Shown: positions 33,997-45,985, counted from the stretch's first letter. The stretch is DNA of 64,000 bases from Pisolithus tinctorius (GCA_024663395.1 JANFAH010000018.1:1262302-1326301); one strand, 5' to 3'. Translations and numbers: made by a program. Notes: generated from the sequence alone by a model not told the origin.

Positions 33997-34932
33997 TCAG
34001 TGACCATCGTCTTTCTGAGAACCCAGGACAGTTCTCCATTGTCCAACAACTTGAGGCGATAATCTGACAGTGTTGGATGGTGGGTATCCACCGCCGCTTT
34101 GATCCACCCCTGTTTCAGACCTGATCCAGACCTGGAATGCGCGCTCGGTTTGATTGTGGTGAACATATAGGTCTGCAATTTTCCAAGGATGTTCGTAGGC
34201 CTCCGGAACGTCAGGAGGTGAGTCCAACGGTCCCTCTGAAAAGGACCTGTAGAAGGTTACATACTCCTTTTGTTTCCTGATGGCCTTCTGCGTGCGCTTT
34301 AATGGCCAGTTCACGACTGCAGCAGTAGTGGCGGTGGCCGGAATTGGTATCTGGGAATAAGGGTGGTTCGGAAATAACTGAGGGGTTATTGGAATGGCTG
34401 AAGCTATATTGTCAGGCCTAGTTTGGGTTTTGCCAGGCGAAAACGATGAGGTTGCTGGCTTATGAAGGAAGATGGATGGAGCGACTGCAGGGCCGTGTGG
34501 CTGCTGAGCCGGATGGGTGGGAGTAGGCAAATGAGTGGCTGTTGGATTATAATAAGTGTCCCTCGCCGAAGGACAGACCCTAGAAAGCCTTCTCTCCCCC
34601 TCCGGCAACTGTATATGGTCGATGCCAGCAGGCGGAGCTGATGGTGAAACCAGATTTATTGGTTGGCTTGATCGGGAACTCGGGGGATGGATTTCGGCTC
34701 TCGAATTATCGAAGGCCATGGACTCGGAAGGCTTCTCTGAAGAAGTCACGGCAGGAGGGTCCTGGCTCAACGTGGTAGGGGCAACATGTTCGACAGCGAC
34801 GACAGGAGTGGGGGTGTGGGCAGGATGGCACACACGTTTTGGTTTTGTTGAATGGGTTTTAGCAGGATCCAGCCTGCTGGACTGACGTTGGAGACTAACT
34901 GGAAGTTGATTCTTGAGTTCTGCATCCATCAC
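33997..34932 (-). CDS. Pro/Ser/Thr-rich 311-aa protein (5' exons uncertain)
   Basis: A single open exon from MMDAELKNQLPVSLQRQSSR to GSQKDDGH. The first 200 residues are Pro/Ser/Thr-rich and probably disordered. The last 110 are more ordered (KRTQKAIRKQKEYVTFYRSF, then AYEHPWKIADLYVHHNQTE). Upstream, 35545-35246 may be an earlier exon (with PVTFFVDIPPRPGVTLERD), and 35196-35110 another ending in QPPKRSK. Their phases could not be reconciled. The ordered C-terminal part is not recognised. Confidence 0.55.
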   Translation of the reverse strand: MMDAELKNQLPVSLQRQSSRLDPAKTHSTKPKRVCHPAHTPTPVVAVEHVAPTTLSQDPPAVTSSEKPSESMAFDNSRAEIHPPSSRSSQPINLVSPSAPPAGIDHIQLPEGERRLSRVCPSARDTYYNPTATHLPTPTHPAQQPHGPAVAPSIFLHKPATSSFSPGKTQTRPDNIASAIPITPQLFPNHPYSQIPIPATATTAAVVNWPLKRTQKAIRKQKEYVTFYRSFSEGPLDSPPDVPEAYEHPWKIADLYVHHNQTERAFQVWIRSETGVDQSGGGYPPSNTVRLSPQVVGQWRTVLGSQKDDGH

Positions 34933-35545
34933 ACTGCAGTTGTGTGAACAAATCAGACCTGCGTCGGGAAGAAAGTCTCACCGAATATTTGAATGTTTGT
35001 CAACTAGATACTTAGACGAATTAGATCGACCTAAGTGACGGTGGGTAACAGAAGTGATATAGCTGCGGTGACGAGGGTTAGTATGAGAAGACCCGAACAC
35101 GAAACTTGCCACTTGCCTTGCTACGCTTGGGGGGTTGAGGTACAGTTTGGAACGCTGCCGACGAACGGGGAACAGTTGGCGAAAGATAGGGACGTCCTAT
35201 CAAGATGTTAAGGATGAGTTACTAACGGGTAGCATCTAGCCTTACATCGCGCTCGAGAGTGACGCCAGGCCGAGGAGGAATATCTACAAAGAATGTGACA
35301 GGCTTCTCTGGCACTATCATACCTTTACCAGAAAGGAGGCCACGAGGGTATTGAATAATCACAAGCAACAAACGGCGATAGGTAAGGGCGACTAACAAGG
35401 AGAGGCTCCCACTCGAGTTGGAGGCATGGACTTTTTGAACCTGCCATCGCCTAAACCTGGAGTGGCGAATGAGCATGATGGGGTCACACCATTGATATGG
35501 GAGGGATAAAGCATATTGACAGAAAGAAGACAGAAGGAAGAGCAC

Positions 35546-36318
35546 TGCCCGTAGTGACCATTTTCTTTCACGATTCTTTCACTGGGGATCCCTTCATAAG
35601 TACATTATTAGCTGCCGCAATAACTTTACCCCGGGCCGGCGGGATAGCGACCAAACATCCCCACTTCACTCAAGTTAGTTTGTCGTAAACCTCGTCTCCG
35701 TCCATGAATCGGAGTGGTTCTGTGTATTGAAAAAATCAGCCGTAATTCGACGTTTTCGCGGATCTTGTACTGTTCACTGTGATATTAAAGGCAATGTTCT
35801 GCCAGTCAGTGAACGTTCACACTAGTTACTGAATGTTTTGCAGTGCCCGAAGTCCATCTCACACGTAGATTATCTCAGGCTCATGCACACGTGACTGGCC
35901 GACAAAAAGCACAGCCTCAGCAGTTGCTACGCAAAGAGAATGACTCAAGAAACCGCTGAAAGTTACGTTCAAGTCAACTTCAGTGAAGTTCGCTGACCAG
36001 CAGAACACTGATCTAAGGTGTCTCCTCGTCCTTACGTGTTCTGCCAGTTCACTGTGTGAGTAATCTCGCCAGCTGCTCCTTGCTGTGTTCTAGCTCAACA
36101 GGGGTGATAAAGAGCCTTTGTTGGACTTTGTATTAAGGATGTCGTTTGTCGTTATGACCTCCTTTGTTGGGTTGGTGCACTGAAAATTGTGGTCGTATTC
36201 CAGGTCAAATGAAGCTTCAGCAGTGCGATGACGATGCTTAAAAGCAGAATGCGACTCACATGCAACCTCCCCAGCTGCTCACTCTTATATTCCGACTGTA
36301 AGAAGCCTTAACAGCTAC
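35546..36318. other. Intergenic, no gene seen
   Basis: Several short direct similarities (phrases with GTTCACTG/CAGTTCACTG and TTCTGCCAGT near 35790 and 36040) suggest old repeats. No exon chain. Confidence 0.4.
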
Positions 36319-37009
36319 ATGAATAAAGCACGACCCCCCAACCCTGACAGGATGGACGATGATGAAGGCTTCGTTGTTATTTCTCACGATGCCCTTGAGC
36401 CTGCAGAACCTGGAACAAAGACGATTTCCATCGTCGGGCCGCTGGTTCGTCTCCCATTTTATTATGATTTACAACTCAGGTCCGCTTGCACATGCAAGAT
36501 TCAGATGGATCACAACACGGCGTTGCGCAGGGAGCTTGCTACTACTAGAAACAATTTTTGGGAGGCTATCCAGAAGGTAATGGATGTATTCTGCCGATCG
36601 AGTATGAAGCCACTGATGGATTGTTTTAAGATATTTGCTACGGCTGAATGTGACTTGTCCTGTGCCATATGCCTTGGCCTGCTTTGCCAACCACTCACGT
36701 GAGTCATTATCGATCCGTGGACCAGTCGCACTAACGCAACGCTATAACCATAGGCTACCTGACTGTGGACACACCTACTGTTGTTCATGCCTGGAGAGTT
36801 TCTTCGCAAAGCAGGTAGAAAGACGTCCATTTTCACAGTGCACTTGTCCCACATGCCGCAACCATGTCACAAGTGCGCCCGTACCAGCCTTTACTCTGCA
36901 TGGACTGTTGGATGGGATGAGTGCTGTTGCTCGGGAAACGCGAGGGGTGCTTGCAGCAAGTCGAGTCCAATTGGTGCCTGTGTTGGATTCATTCATCGGT
37001 GATACTTGA
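36319..37009 (+). CDS. RING-finger protein, putative E3 ubiquitin ligase
   Basis: Two exons, 36319-36698 and 36754-37009, join in frame across a 55-nt GT-AG intron, giving 211 residues (200 if the ATG at 36352 is used, which starts MDDDEGFVVISHDALE). The C3HC4 RING reads CAIC, then CGHTYCCSC and CTCPTC, with the intron falling between the second and third zinc ligands. The preceding segment is helical and may be a coiled coil. RING proteins transfer ubiquitin from an E2 enzyme; the substrate is unknown. The 3' part (from at most 36918) lies inside the inverted repeat and recurs at 63891-64000 on the minus strand. Confidence 0.82.
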
Positions 37010-37797
37010 AGAGGATACAAAGGGATGCTTGCTGGGAACGCCTACTGTCAATCTTGTGTGTTGCAGATAGTATATGAATGAGTTGGTTATCTGTGAATAT
37101 CTTACTCGATGGATATTGTATGGATGAAAACTAGATGTGAATGCACAATAGGACCACCCCCCGCAGAATACCTCCATACAATTCTCTTCTCCTTGCGCCT
37201 TCACCACTTCCTAGCGACCCGTTACCAACCTTGTCTGACCGCAAATTACCCGAACGGTCCTTAGAGCTAACCTCATAGCAGAAACATGAATTCCGACCGT
37301 CAAACGTCTGTGGGTTCGGGACGTGTAGTAGAGGGTCGAGCTTGAGAGGGAGCCAGCTGAGGTGTAATACGGCCACGGAAGATCTAGAGGCAACTGGTGC
37401 GGTATCTGCGTAGGTTGCCTGTTGCTTTCGAATGCTCTCTGATCTCTTCGGTGTGGTCTCGCGATTGCACCTCAGCAAAGTCGCAAGCTAGGTTTATGCC
37501 GAGCCCGGACGGCATTCTCCGAGTTACCATAACCTTGGCCTCCAGTCTGGCAATGCACGTGAATGCTAGCATAACAAAGAATGGGTGAGTTCCCGTGATT
37601 TGTGGCAGGCGTCGGGATAATTCTCCGCCCTGCCACTCCTCCTTTGTTTTGAGGTGGTTAAAAGAGAGGAAACTACAGGATATTGACGCGTTGGTCTCTG
37701 GTAATTTACCAGTTACCAACGCGTCAGTATGACAATCCCGTCCTTAATCCTGTTTGTGGCAACCGCGATTCCTGGTTAGTGTGGAATTCTGATATTC
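37010..37797. other. Intergenic with 12-bp inverted repeat hairpin
   Basis: Between the RING and F-box genes. At 37684-37726 a perfect 12-bp inverted repeat (TGACGCGTTGGT and ACCAACGCGTCA) encloses a shorter one (GGTAATTTACC). It lies about 70-115 bp upstream of the F-box start, so it may be part of that promoter. The mate is at 63191-63235. Confidence 0.6.
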
Positions 37798-39429
37798 TTG
37801 TCGGTGATCTCAATTATTGGTGCAGTACTATTTACTCTTCGATATCAGCGATCCCGAAAATTGCGATCTGCCGATGCACGGTTACAGCCCCAATACCAGT
37901 CATCATTTCCACTGAGCGCTGCTGATCCTTTAGTTATTAGTGCAGAGGTCGCGCGTCTCCTTGAACTTGTCCGGTGCTTGCATGAGGGTCTAAACTCCTT
38001 TTCGCCCATCATGAGCCTTCCAGTGGAGCTCCTTCTGGATATCTTTCAATATGTTGCGGACTCAGAAGCCGGGAGCCACTCACTGGTAGCTTGTAGTCAT
38101 GTGTGCCGCCAGTGGCAAGTAATCACCACCACTTCTCCCCGACTTTGGGCTCGTGCGATCAATTTTGCCAACGACAACGGAGAGTGGGTGGCAATGATGA
38201 TACAGCGTTCTATGCCACATCTGCTGGACGTCTCCTGGGATTACGCGCTCAACTACTCGGAGAATATCTTCGGATCGATTGTTTATCGGCGGGACGTACT
38301 AACTGCGGAGAACAATGTCTCTCGGGCGTTTGCCACACCACATCGGGTCCGCTCCGTTTACTTACACCTACCCCTTGAACACATGACGATAATGGTGGCG
38401 TGCATCCCAAGGTTTACACCCAACCTGAAAACACTCATCCTGGTTGGCTACAACTCTCCCGAAGTGTTCGCTAGGCCAACAATTCCCGCACTCGAGCTCA
38501 GAGCACCAGCTCTTCGTCATCTGCACATCGAAAATTTCGGGGTCCACTGGCTGCTGTTCCACCCTGAAGGCTTTCGTAATCTGCGAAATTTCACTCTCTG
38601 CCATCTCCCCGCAGATTCCAGATTGTCTCTGAACAATTTGATGGCATTTTTACTGGATATGCCTCTCCTTCAGGTCCTTGTCATTCGCCAAGCCCTGCAG
38701 CAATCTGTTCCTCCATCTAACGCATCAAGAATATCGTTTTCATGTCTTCGCACAGTCATTTTGGAAGCTACTGCAGTGCATACGGCGTTCTTACTGGAAT
38801 CCCTTACTACCCCCTGCCTCCAGGTACTAGAAGTTCACTCTGAAGATCTGAGTGCCCAAGATAGCACCGCTGATTTGAATCATCTTTTGTCTGTTGCGGC
38901 GGCATGTGCTCGACTAACCACATACCGCACGGTGGAGATCCATTATGCTGCAATGTCAATCCAAGTTTTTGGGTTTCCAGAGGCGATTGCTTGCGTTGGC
39001 GCACCATCTGTCCCACATGTCATCCATTTATCCTTAGAATGGCCCAGTGTCGTCCCCTGGGATGCCACCCATATAGCCGGCTCCTTTCCCTCCCTCCCAC
39101 ATGTGCAGTGTCTGCATTTCATTTTTGGCACGGATTGCGACGACAAAATTCCCATTTGTGCTTGGACCAAAATCCTGTCAATGTATCCGGCTGTGCAACA
39201 CCTGAGTGTCTACGGGATGACATCAACTGGCCTATTAGATGCGCTTCTGCAGCATCCTACCCACTCTCCTGGACCTGGACCTCATGGTTTTGATTGCCGT
39301 ACCCTTTTACCATGTCTGCGCTCAGTTGTTCTGACAGTTGACGCGAGTTTTGTGGGGTCACTTAACCGTTATACGGTAGCGTTGTTTGATACTTACCCAG
39401 CGGTAGAAGTTGTGCTTGACCACTGTTGA
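37798..39429 (+). CDS. F-box protein, 543 aa (left arm)
   Basis: Single open exon. The N-terminus has a short hydrophobic stretch (MSVISIIGAVLFTL). Residues ~75-115 form an F-box-like motif (MSLPVELLLDIFQYV, then ACSHVCRQWQVIT, then SPRLWARAI), which binds Skp1 in SCF ubiquitin ligases. The remaining ~420 residues have regularly spaced leucines as in fungal F-box/LRR-like proteins that recruit substrates. These families are greatly expanded in Agaricomycetes. A second start at the MSLPVE methionine is possible. The predicted protein is the same as the one in the right arm, so it is either under constraint or very recently duplicated. Confidence 0.85.
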   Translation: MSVISIIGAVLFTLRYQRSRKLRSADARLQPQYQSSFPLSAADPLVISAEVARLLELVRCLHEGLNSFSPIMSLPVELLLDIFQYVADSEAGSHSLVACSHVCRQWQVITTTSPRLWARAINFANDNGEWVAMMIQRSMPHLLDVSWDYALNYSENIFGSIVYRRDVLTAENNVSRAFATPHRVRSVYLHLPLEHMTIMVACIPRFTPNLKTLILVGYNSPEVFARPTIPALELRAPALRHLHIENFGVHWLLFHPEGFRNLRNFTLCHLPADSRLSLNNLMAFLLDMPLLQVLVIRQALQQSVPPSNASRISFSCLRTVILEATAVHTAFLLESLTTPCLQVLEVHSEDLSAQDSTADLNHLLSVAAACARLTTYRTVEIHYAAMSIQVFGFPEAIACVGAPSVPHVIHLSLEWPSVVPWDATHIAGSFPSLPHVQCLHFIFGTDCDDKIPICAWTKILSMYPAVQHLSVYGMTSTGLLDALLQHPTHSPGPGPHGFDCRTLLPCLRSVVLTVDASFVGSLNRYTVALFDTYPAVEVVLDHC

Positions 39430-39855
39430 TAATACACCCGCCCCCCGGGCAGTCCACAATGCGGTGATTTTTTCTCGTGCTTATCAGTTCACAGTAAATA
39501 TTTATAGTGTTTGTCTCATAATACGTCGACGAAGTAAGCATGAAGAAGAAGAAAAGTAAATAACATTCGCTCTGCGACAGCCACGATTTTTGTGGATTTC
39601 GTTGCATGTAGTGTATCGAATCCCTTGGTCGTCGTATTTAACCAAAGCCTCTAGCGTTGAACGTTCAAGAGCTTGGGAAAACTGAATTGTGAGGGTAGCC
39701 TGGACCCGCTGAGAAAGAAGCTGCGTACGCCTACATGTTCCGTGACACGGCGGCCAGCTCGATACCGTAATGTAGTCTGTTCCTACTCGGTCAACTAGGC
39801 CAACCGGCGATGGGCGGTGCCACAAGAAGTCAGAAGGTGTGCAGCTAGATGAGAT
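39430..39855. other. Intergenic between convergent ORFs, no gene seen
   Basis: Conserved in all three copies of the repeat. Contains a GC-rich stretch right after the F-box stop and then AT-rich sequence. No exon supported. Confidence 0.45.
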
Positions 39856-40293
39856 TTAACTGACAGACCAGAGCTGGTATGAAAGCGGCGAGGTATACCA
39901 AACCAACTTGACTGGAATCAAGGCCCCATATATCAGCTTGTAAGTGTAACGAAGGTTTCCGCACAAGGGCGGCTTCGGAATCTTGTGGCATCCCGGCCAG
40001 CGACCGACGGCCTGAAATTCGGGTGTGATGAGTCCCGGTTCCAAAACATTTGTTTGGTCAGATATCGCTGTCGTCACCGTTGGGACAAAGTCGACGCCCC
40101 ACCCGATAGCTTCATGTCTTTCGATCACGAGAAGACGGGCAGGGAGATTCAATGCCACACATATTGATCTGAAAATGGACGGTTCGTGGAAGCCAAAACG
40201 GGAGTAAAGTGCATGGGTTCGCGAGGACCTACTGTCTTTCATTCCGTCCCGGACATCCCCAGAACCGCTGGGCCAATCGACAGTAATCGCCAT
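39856..40293 (-). CDS. 145-aa ORF of unknown function (left arm)
   Basis: Open frame from MAITVDWPSGSGDVRDGMKD to the stop at 39856, the same protein as in copy 3 and in the right arm. Unrecognised family. Opposite and convergent to the F-box gene. Short open frames also exist on the other strand here, so coding status is unproven. Confidence 0.4.
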   Translation of the reverse strand: MAITVDWPSGSGDVRDGMKDSRSSRTHALYSRFGFHEPSIFRSICVALNLPARLLVIERHEAIGWGVDFVPTVTTAISDQTNVLEPGLITPEFQAVGRWPGCHKIPKPPLCGNLRYTYKLIYGALIPVKLVWYTSPLSYQLWSVS

Positions 40294-40629
40294 TGGCTTG
40301 TCAGAGGAACATCGCTATTATGTAAGCCTAATCTCTAAAGCGCACAGGGCAGACGAGCCTGGAAGAAGACGACGACGATGCACGACATGAAAGCCCTGCT
40401 CGAGTATGAAAGCCATGGTCAGTGGGGCTGCTGCAGCGATATGAAAGATCCTGGACCTGGACCTATGGTTGATCGTTTTCTTGAAAACGATATGCGATTT
40501 CACCCGGACGAACGATTCTGAAACTGACGCCTTTGTGTTCGAGCGAAGACATGATGACTCATCAGCGAATTCACGCCACTCGGGTGTCGCTAGTCGAAGC
40601 TGGCACTATTAGGTAGGAGGCTCTTATCA

Positions 40630-41720
40630 TGTCCTCAAACTCCGCCAACGATTTTCAGCAGAAAGGTATTGATGAACTTGCTGGTGTCGGAAACTATCCA
40701 TACACACGGTCCCTTGTCCGCCAATGACATTGTTCTTCTCGCTGCATATGCATCTCGCATGGAGAACCACGGTGAGGATACCAACCAGACAATTGACGAC
40801 GCTCTGGCTCTCGGTGTCAAGATCAAGGTGCTCAAGGATGGTCCTTCCCCTGGAGGCAAACGTATGAACTCGTTCTCGATGCCGGTGGTTTAGCTGGTGT
40901 CTTCCCCGAACATCGTGTAGTGATGGTGCTAACGACGCTAACTTGCTCTTTCCCGCGCCGACGTCGGCATTGCTGATGAGGGCGCCTCTGACGCTACTTG
41001 AGTTGCTGCCGATATCGTCCTTACGCAACCCAATCTCTCCACTATTGTCTAGCTATCCGAGGCTCCCCTGTGTCCTTCCAGCATATGCGTGACTACTCTG
41101 TCTACCTTGTGCCCTGACTATCCGTATTGTCGTCTGCTTCGCTATTCTCGCGTTCGCGTTTGGCTACGACTTCCTTTCGTGGCGCCGAGCATGCCCTGCT
41201 CAACGATACCACTGTCATGACCCTCTCCGACGACCGCATCTTGCCTTCGATGACGCCAGATTCGTGGACGTGCGTATTTTCCCTTGGTCCTATGACATCG
41301 TTTATTCATTATGTCCAGTATCGCCCTCGTTCTTCAACGATAAATCCGGCGTTACACTAACCTCGAGCAGCAATGACCCTCAACTGTACATAATTGTATA
41401 CCTCCAGGTTGGGATCGATCTCTCAAGCGTCGATTTTCGTCCCCCGTTTGCATGGGCTCTTCTTCATGGAATGCCATGCTTATGCTCTCACGAGTGCATC
41501 CTGCGTCACTATACTTGTTTCATCGTGTTTCATCGATGGTCGCTGCTTATGCCCATTGGGTTTCACGACCATCGCTGGGTCGGCATTATTGGGTCTGAGT
41601 AGGTTTCCATGTCAAATGTTTGGCGTACACTCGAGCTTATCTGTCGTCGTGGAAGGTCATCTGGTTTGTTCCCCCCGATTGGATTAAGTTCGCGATGAAG
41701 GCTACAATCATAAGAAGATG
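40630..41720 (+). pseudogene. Plasma-membrane H+-ATPase (PMA1 type) pseudogene, left arm
   Basis: Pieces in changing frames match a fungal P-type proton pump in the correct order. They are GPLSANDIVLLAAYASRMEN, then IKVLKDGPSPGGK, LDAGGLAGVFPEH, then a degenerate TGDGVNDAP-like region, IRGSPVSFQHMRDYS, AILAFAFGYDF, ALLNDTTVMTLSDDRILPSM and TPDSW. The C-terminal membrane region follows, with SQASIFVPRLHGLFFME and DWIKFAMKATIIRR. Many frameshifts and stops are present. The first half of the pump (transduction domain and DKTG phosphorylation site) is absent, so it is a captured non-functional fragment. Confidence 0.85.
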
Positions 41721-42409
41721 CGCGAACGCCACTCCCTCACTGTTGCCACCCGATTTTCACTCGGATTCCCCCCCGCATCGGTGTTAATCGGCCAGGACTT
41801 ACCTAATACCCGGACGACGAAAGCGAAAGCGCCACGATCGAAAACATGCTGTTGACAAGTGCGGTTAGGCCCGATAATCCACGACAAAGGCAATATCCAC
41901 ACCGCGAAAATGGAAAGTGCGTCTTCCAATACTGCCGTAGGCGACGTTTACCTGGCATGAAGCTTCTGCATACGAGCAAGATCCTGACCTTGAAGCTTGA
42001 CCAGTTGTCGCAATGCTCTCGCCTTTCGAACCCCTTGGATGGTGTACTTATTCTTATCGAAGGAGTCTAGCAGGAACTAGCCCAACGAATGTCGCCGAAC
42101 AGCTCTAAATCCATTTCTTTGTTAACCCCTCTTCTTTGTGTCCTCCGTGACTTATAAGGTCCTTCACCCTTGGGGCCGCGCCACTAGGATTTCGAGCTCA
42201 TACAACCCATGTCCCAAGTCGATTTACGACATATCCGCACTTGCATGCGGCGTGGAACGCCGCAGGCCGTTCCTACAGGCGGCCCTACATACAAGCCCTT
42301 TCATCCCTATGCAAAGATCGCGCCAGACGCCCTGTCCTGAGGTACCCTTTTCGGCTGTTGCACCCACGTTTCGTCGTTGACGGTATAAACAGCCGAAACA
42401 CGCCGAGAG
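41721..42409. other. Intergenic, no intact gene
   Basis: Lies between the ATPase pseudogene and the Ser/Asp-rich gene. It may include decayed ATPase 3' sequence; not recognised. Confidence 0.4.
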
Positions 42410-45400
42410 ATGGCACGTCGCAAGGCAAAATGTCAAGGTCCGTTGCCAACTCCGCCCCCTAGCCATCCTCGAGCCTCTAGTCATGACAAGGTTCGTTTTA
42501 TAACTCTGTTTGTAATTACTAACCAGCACATGACATTCGTCTTAACAGGATGCATCAGACATGAATGCTAAACCCATCAAGGATACCGTCGCGGAAGAAC
42601 CCACACCCCCAATGTCACCGACGAAGCGCTTTCTTTCTTCATCTGCAGGCGCATTGGTGGGGTTTTTTAACAAGATAATGCGTGGTGCACTCGGAGAAAA
42701 TGTACGTCGTTAATTGTCGTCTCTGGCATTAGACTTACGCTTGATTTTGTGTGCGTCAGACGGCTTCAAACACAGCAGATACCAATGCACCGCAGCATGA
42801 ACGTCGCGAGGGGGATAATTTGAAGGTGATTTTTTTTTGTCTAGTGTTTTCAAGCGTACCAAGTATTCCTATAGGTTACAGGAAGAAAAAGGGGCCGAGA
42901 GGAAGACGAGAAAGGCAGTGAAGACGACTGCGACCATGACAAATCTGAAGATGTTCCTACATTACGTCCCGATTTTTTTCGGGTCAGAAAACGCAGAAGG
43001 GAGGTGGACCTAGAACGAGAGCAACCCACCCCCCTGGCAGCTGAGCCTACTGCTGACGTGGACCTGGAGGGAGACATTGGAGATGTTCAGGAGGTGCCTG
43101 CACCTTCTGGATCTGGAGCAAGTAACACTAACGAGGCCACGGATGACATGCAGGATCCCCCTAGAACTGAGTCAATGAAGGGATCTATTCCTGGTACTGA
43201 TGACCAAGCTGATGGGGAGGGAGAGAGAGACGACGACGGCGACGACGATGACAGGGAAGTCTCTTGCGGAGCTACCTCCAGCGAGGGCGGGGAAGACGGG
43301 GAGGAAGCTTTTTCTAACGTCAACATTCGTACCACTGACGACCAGGCTACCGAGGAGTTCGATCCCGCTGTTGGTGACAGCATTGGAGTTGGACCCGGCG
43401 AAGGCGAGGAACAAGAGGATGAAGGAGACTCAGGCTCAGACTCTCGCTCGGACATTGGCTCGGAAGATGATGGTGGTATGAATGACGACGGTATGCCTGG
43501 AAATACCTTTCAGTTGATGGACGTCGAGGTAAGCTTAGATCTTGGGCGCAAGTCTGATATCCTACACTAAATTTGGATTTTTCATAGTCATCAAGCGTGC
43601 CAGAACAGGGTGGGGAGCATTATGAAGCAGGAGATCTGACCGCTGTGAAGGGGAAAAACAGGGCACGTACTGCGTTTGGTGTTTCTGCCCTTTCTGGACG
43701 TAAATCTTTTTGTAGGCTGTTGACGTCCTGTACGGGACCCTCTAAATCCGTGCTCGCACGAGTCGTGAAGGACTCAAACTCGGGGGTAGGAGATCTGATT
43801 GCTATGAAGGGGAAAAATAAGGTACGTACTGAGTTTGGCATTTCTGGCGTTTCTGGACGTGAATCGCTTCGTAGGCTGTTGACGTCCACGCGGGACCCTC
43901 TAAATCCATGCTCGCAGGAGCCATCAAGGACTCAAACTCGGGCTCGGGCTCGGGCTCAGACTCGGACTCGGACTCAGACACTACTGAGGAAGGCGATGGT
44001 GGTATGAGTGACGACGATATGCTTGGAAATACCTTTCAGTTGATGGATGTCGAAGTAAGCTTGGATCTTGGGTGCAGATTGATATCCCATACCGAATTCG
44101 GATTTTTCATAGACATCAAGTGTGCCAGAACAGGGTGGGGAGCAATCAGAGTTTGCTGTGAAGAGTAAAAATAAGGTACATACCGAATTTGGTGTTTCTG
44201 GCCTTTCTGAACAAGGACTACTTCGTAGGCTGTTGGCGTTCACGTGGGACCCTCCAAATCCGCGCGTGCAAGAGATGTCAACAATACAATGACGGTTTGC
44301 ACTGGTCTAAGTCCACACACCGATAGCTAATGGGCCTTGCAGGTTGCCACCGTTAGACCAAAACGCGGTCGAGTTGAAGATGTCGCTAGTGTGAAAGGGA
44401 AATCCAAAGTTTGTTTTCACCTGTGGGTCGCTCGATCTGTGGCTTACAAGCCCTCATAGGCTCCAGGCCCTGATCCTCTTACTTTTTCTCAGCCTCTCGA
44501 GGACAGTTTTTTTACGCCCCCTCCGCTGGTTCCTCAACCACCTCCTCGACCATCTGGAGGATCTACTCCTGGTCGAAAGACAGGCTGTCAGGCAGAGTGT
44601 AATGACAAAACCAATCAGCGTCCCCAGCCACAGTCAATGGTAGCTCGTTACCTTGTGTTCCAATTGCTGTCATTCTCACATATCAATAAACTTAGAATAC
44701 CAGCCCTGCGAGGATACGCGAGTTACAAGACCTCCAGGACAGCATCGAGAGTAAGATTCGAGCAAACATTTGGCAGGAACTTGGGAAGATTGTTGAGTCT
44801 TCTGTCGCCGTCGCGTTAGAGAAGGCACTTCCAGGTCTGACGAATCAATCCACTGAGAATGGCGCCGGGACAAGCCCATCACAAACGAGTAAGTCTACCT
44901 CTAAGAAGATAAAGAAACTCCCGAAACCCCGAGCACCAAGTTACAATGAATTCAAGGTAGACGAGCCAGACACACATGTACCCCAGAACCGCTGACAAAT
45001 TCCAGGCGTCTAGAAATCTGTTCGGGAGCTCAGGCAAGAGCTTTTGGGCATAGAAGACCACGAAGATCTGCCACGGTCCGTCGGTCGGAGGGACATCAGT
45101 GCATGGGATCCCAAGAGGTGGGCCATGCTGCACAGTCGAAGATTTTCACATAGACCTGGAAGGTTTGCCACGCTCTGAGTGGAACAAATCTGCTGCGCTT
45201 GTCTTCACCCAAGAGTATCTGAAATGTCACCGAGGTCGCCAAGGAGAAAACCATACACTGGAATACGTTGTGAAGGCGTGGTTGACTCATGTAATGACAT
45301 TAAGAACGCGGTACAAGGTCAAAGAACTGGATGACGAGGATAAAACGGAACGTAAAGCTCGAAATCGTCGTCGTCAAAGAAAGCACGAGGTAAGCTACTA

Positions 45401-45985
45401 ACTACCTACACATGTTTTCGCATATCTAAGACTGTTGAAGCTCTACGGCCGTTGTCTGCAGACTGCCTATGAATACGGGGAAATCAAAGATCGTGCAGTC
45501 GCTATAGTGGAATCGCTTGGCCAAGATGGCATGAGTTCTGATGAATCTGACCACGAAGGTCACCGGGGCGAGGCGACGTACTACATCCTGGAGAAGGACT
45601 GGCGCTCTAAACAAGTCACTGCTTGGCTACGAATGCTGGATTCCCTCCACCTGCGCCTCCGATACAATGGTAAATGGCAGACAACAGCTGGTGCCTGGCC
45701 ACACTTTAGGACGGCTAGTTTAAATGAGAGCAAGGCACCTCCAGTGAAAGGGCTACCTATTGATTTCTACTCTCGTAACTGGTATGGGGCTCAGAACGCA
45801 TTCGTGAGGGAGCAACTGCAGGCAACAAACCAATCTGATACTCTCGCAATACCATCGCAGCATGCGAAGTAAGTACGCTCGCTTGATTGTGCAGAGCACC
45901 TGACTGAACCTGTTGCCTCGACAGAATCGCAGAGAAATACAATCTTTCCGACCGTCGGGTCGTCCACGGACGCATGTTCTCTTGA
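42410..45985 (+). CDS. Ser/Asp-rich multi-exon protein of an expanded agaricomycete family (left arm, one frameshift)
   Basis: Starts MARRKAKCQGPLPTPPP at 42410 with a first GT-AG intron near 42491. Exons then encode SPTKRFLSSSAGALVGFFNK, a bipartite basic stretch (RKRGREEDEKG) and an acidic Ser/Asp region (SGSGSDSDSDSD). The C-terminal ~300 residues are a conserved-looking domain (PCCTVEDFHIDLEG, LPRSEWNKSAALVF, ILEKDWRSKQVTAWLRMLD, PVKGLPIDFYSRNWY) ending in HGRMFS. I recall this as a large unnamed family in mushroom genomes; function unknown. The left copy has one extra G near 45116 (AAGAGGTGGG against AAGAGTGGG in the right arm) that breaks frame just before the domain. The last intron (45869 to about 45924) is clean. 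Confidence 0.65.
43475..44280 (+). repeat. Duplicated exon-intron cassettes inside the Ser/Asp-rich gene
   Basis: Two kinds of unit recur. One (43640-43760, 43785-43920, 44150-44280) couples a short exon coding MKGKNK-like residues to an intron with GTAGGCTGTTGACGTCC near its 3' end. The other (43475-43590, 44000-44115) couples an exon coding MLGNTFQLMDVE to an intron ending ATTTTTCATAG. The exons seem to have multiplied with their introns. Confidence 0.75.

Noticed and set aside
43087..43455. Long antisense frames opposite the Ser/Asp-rich exons (also 57463-57831)
   Set aside because: Simple shadows of acidic low-complexity codons on the other strand; no splice-consistent gene.
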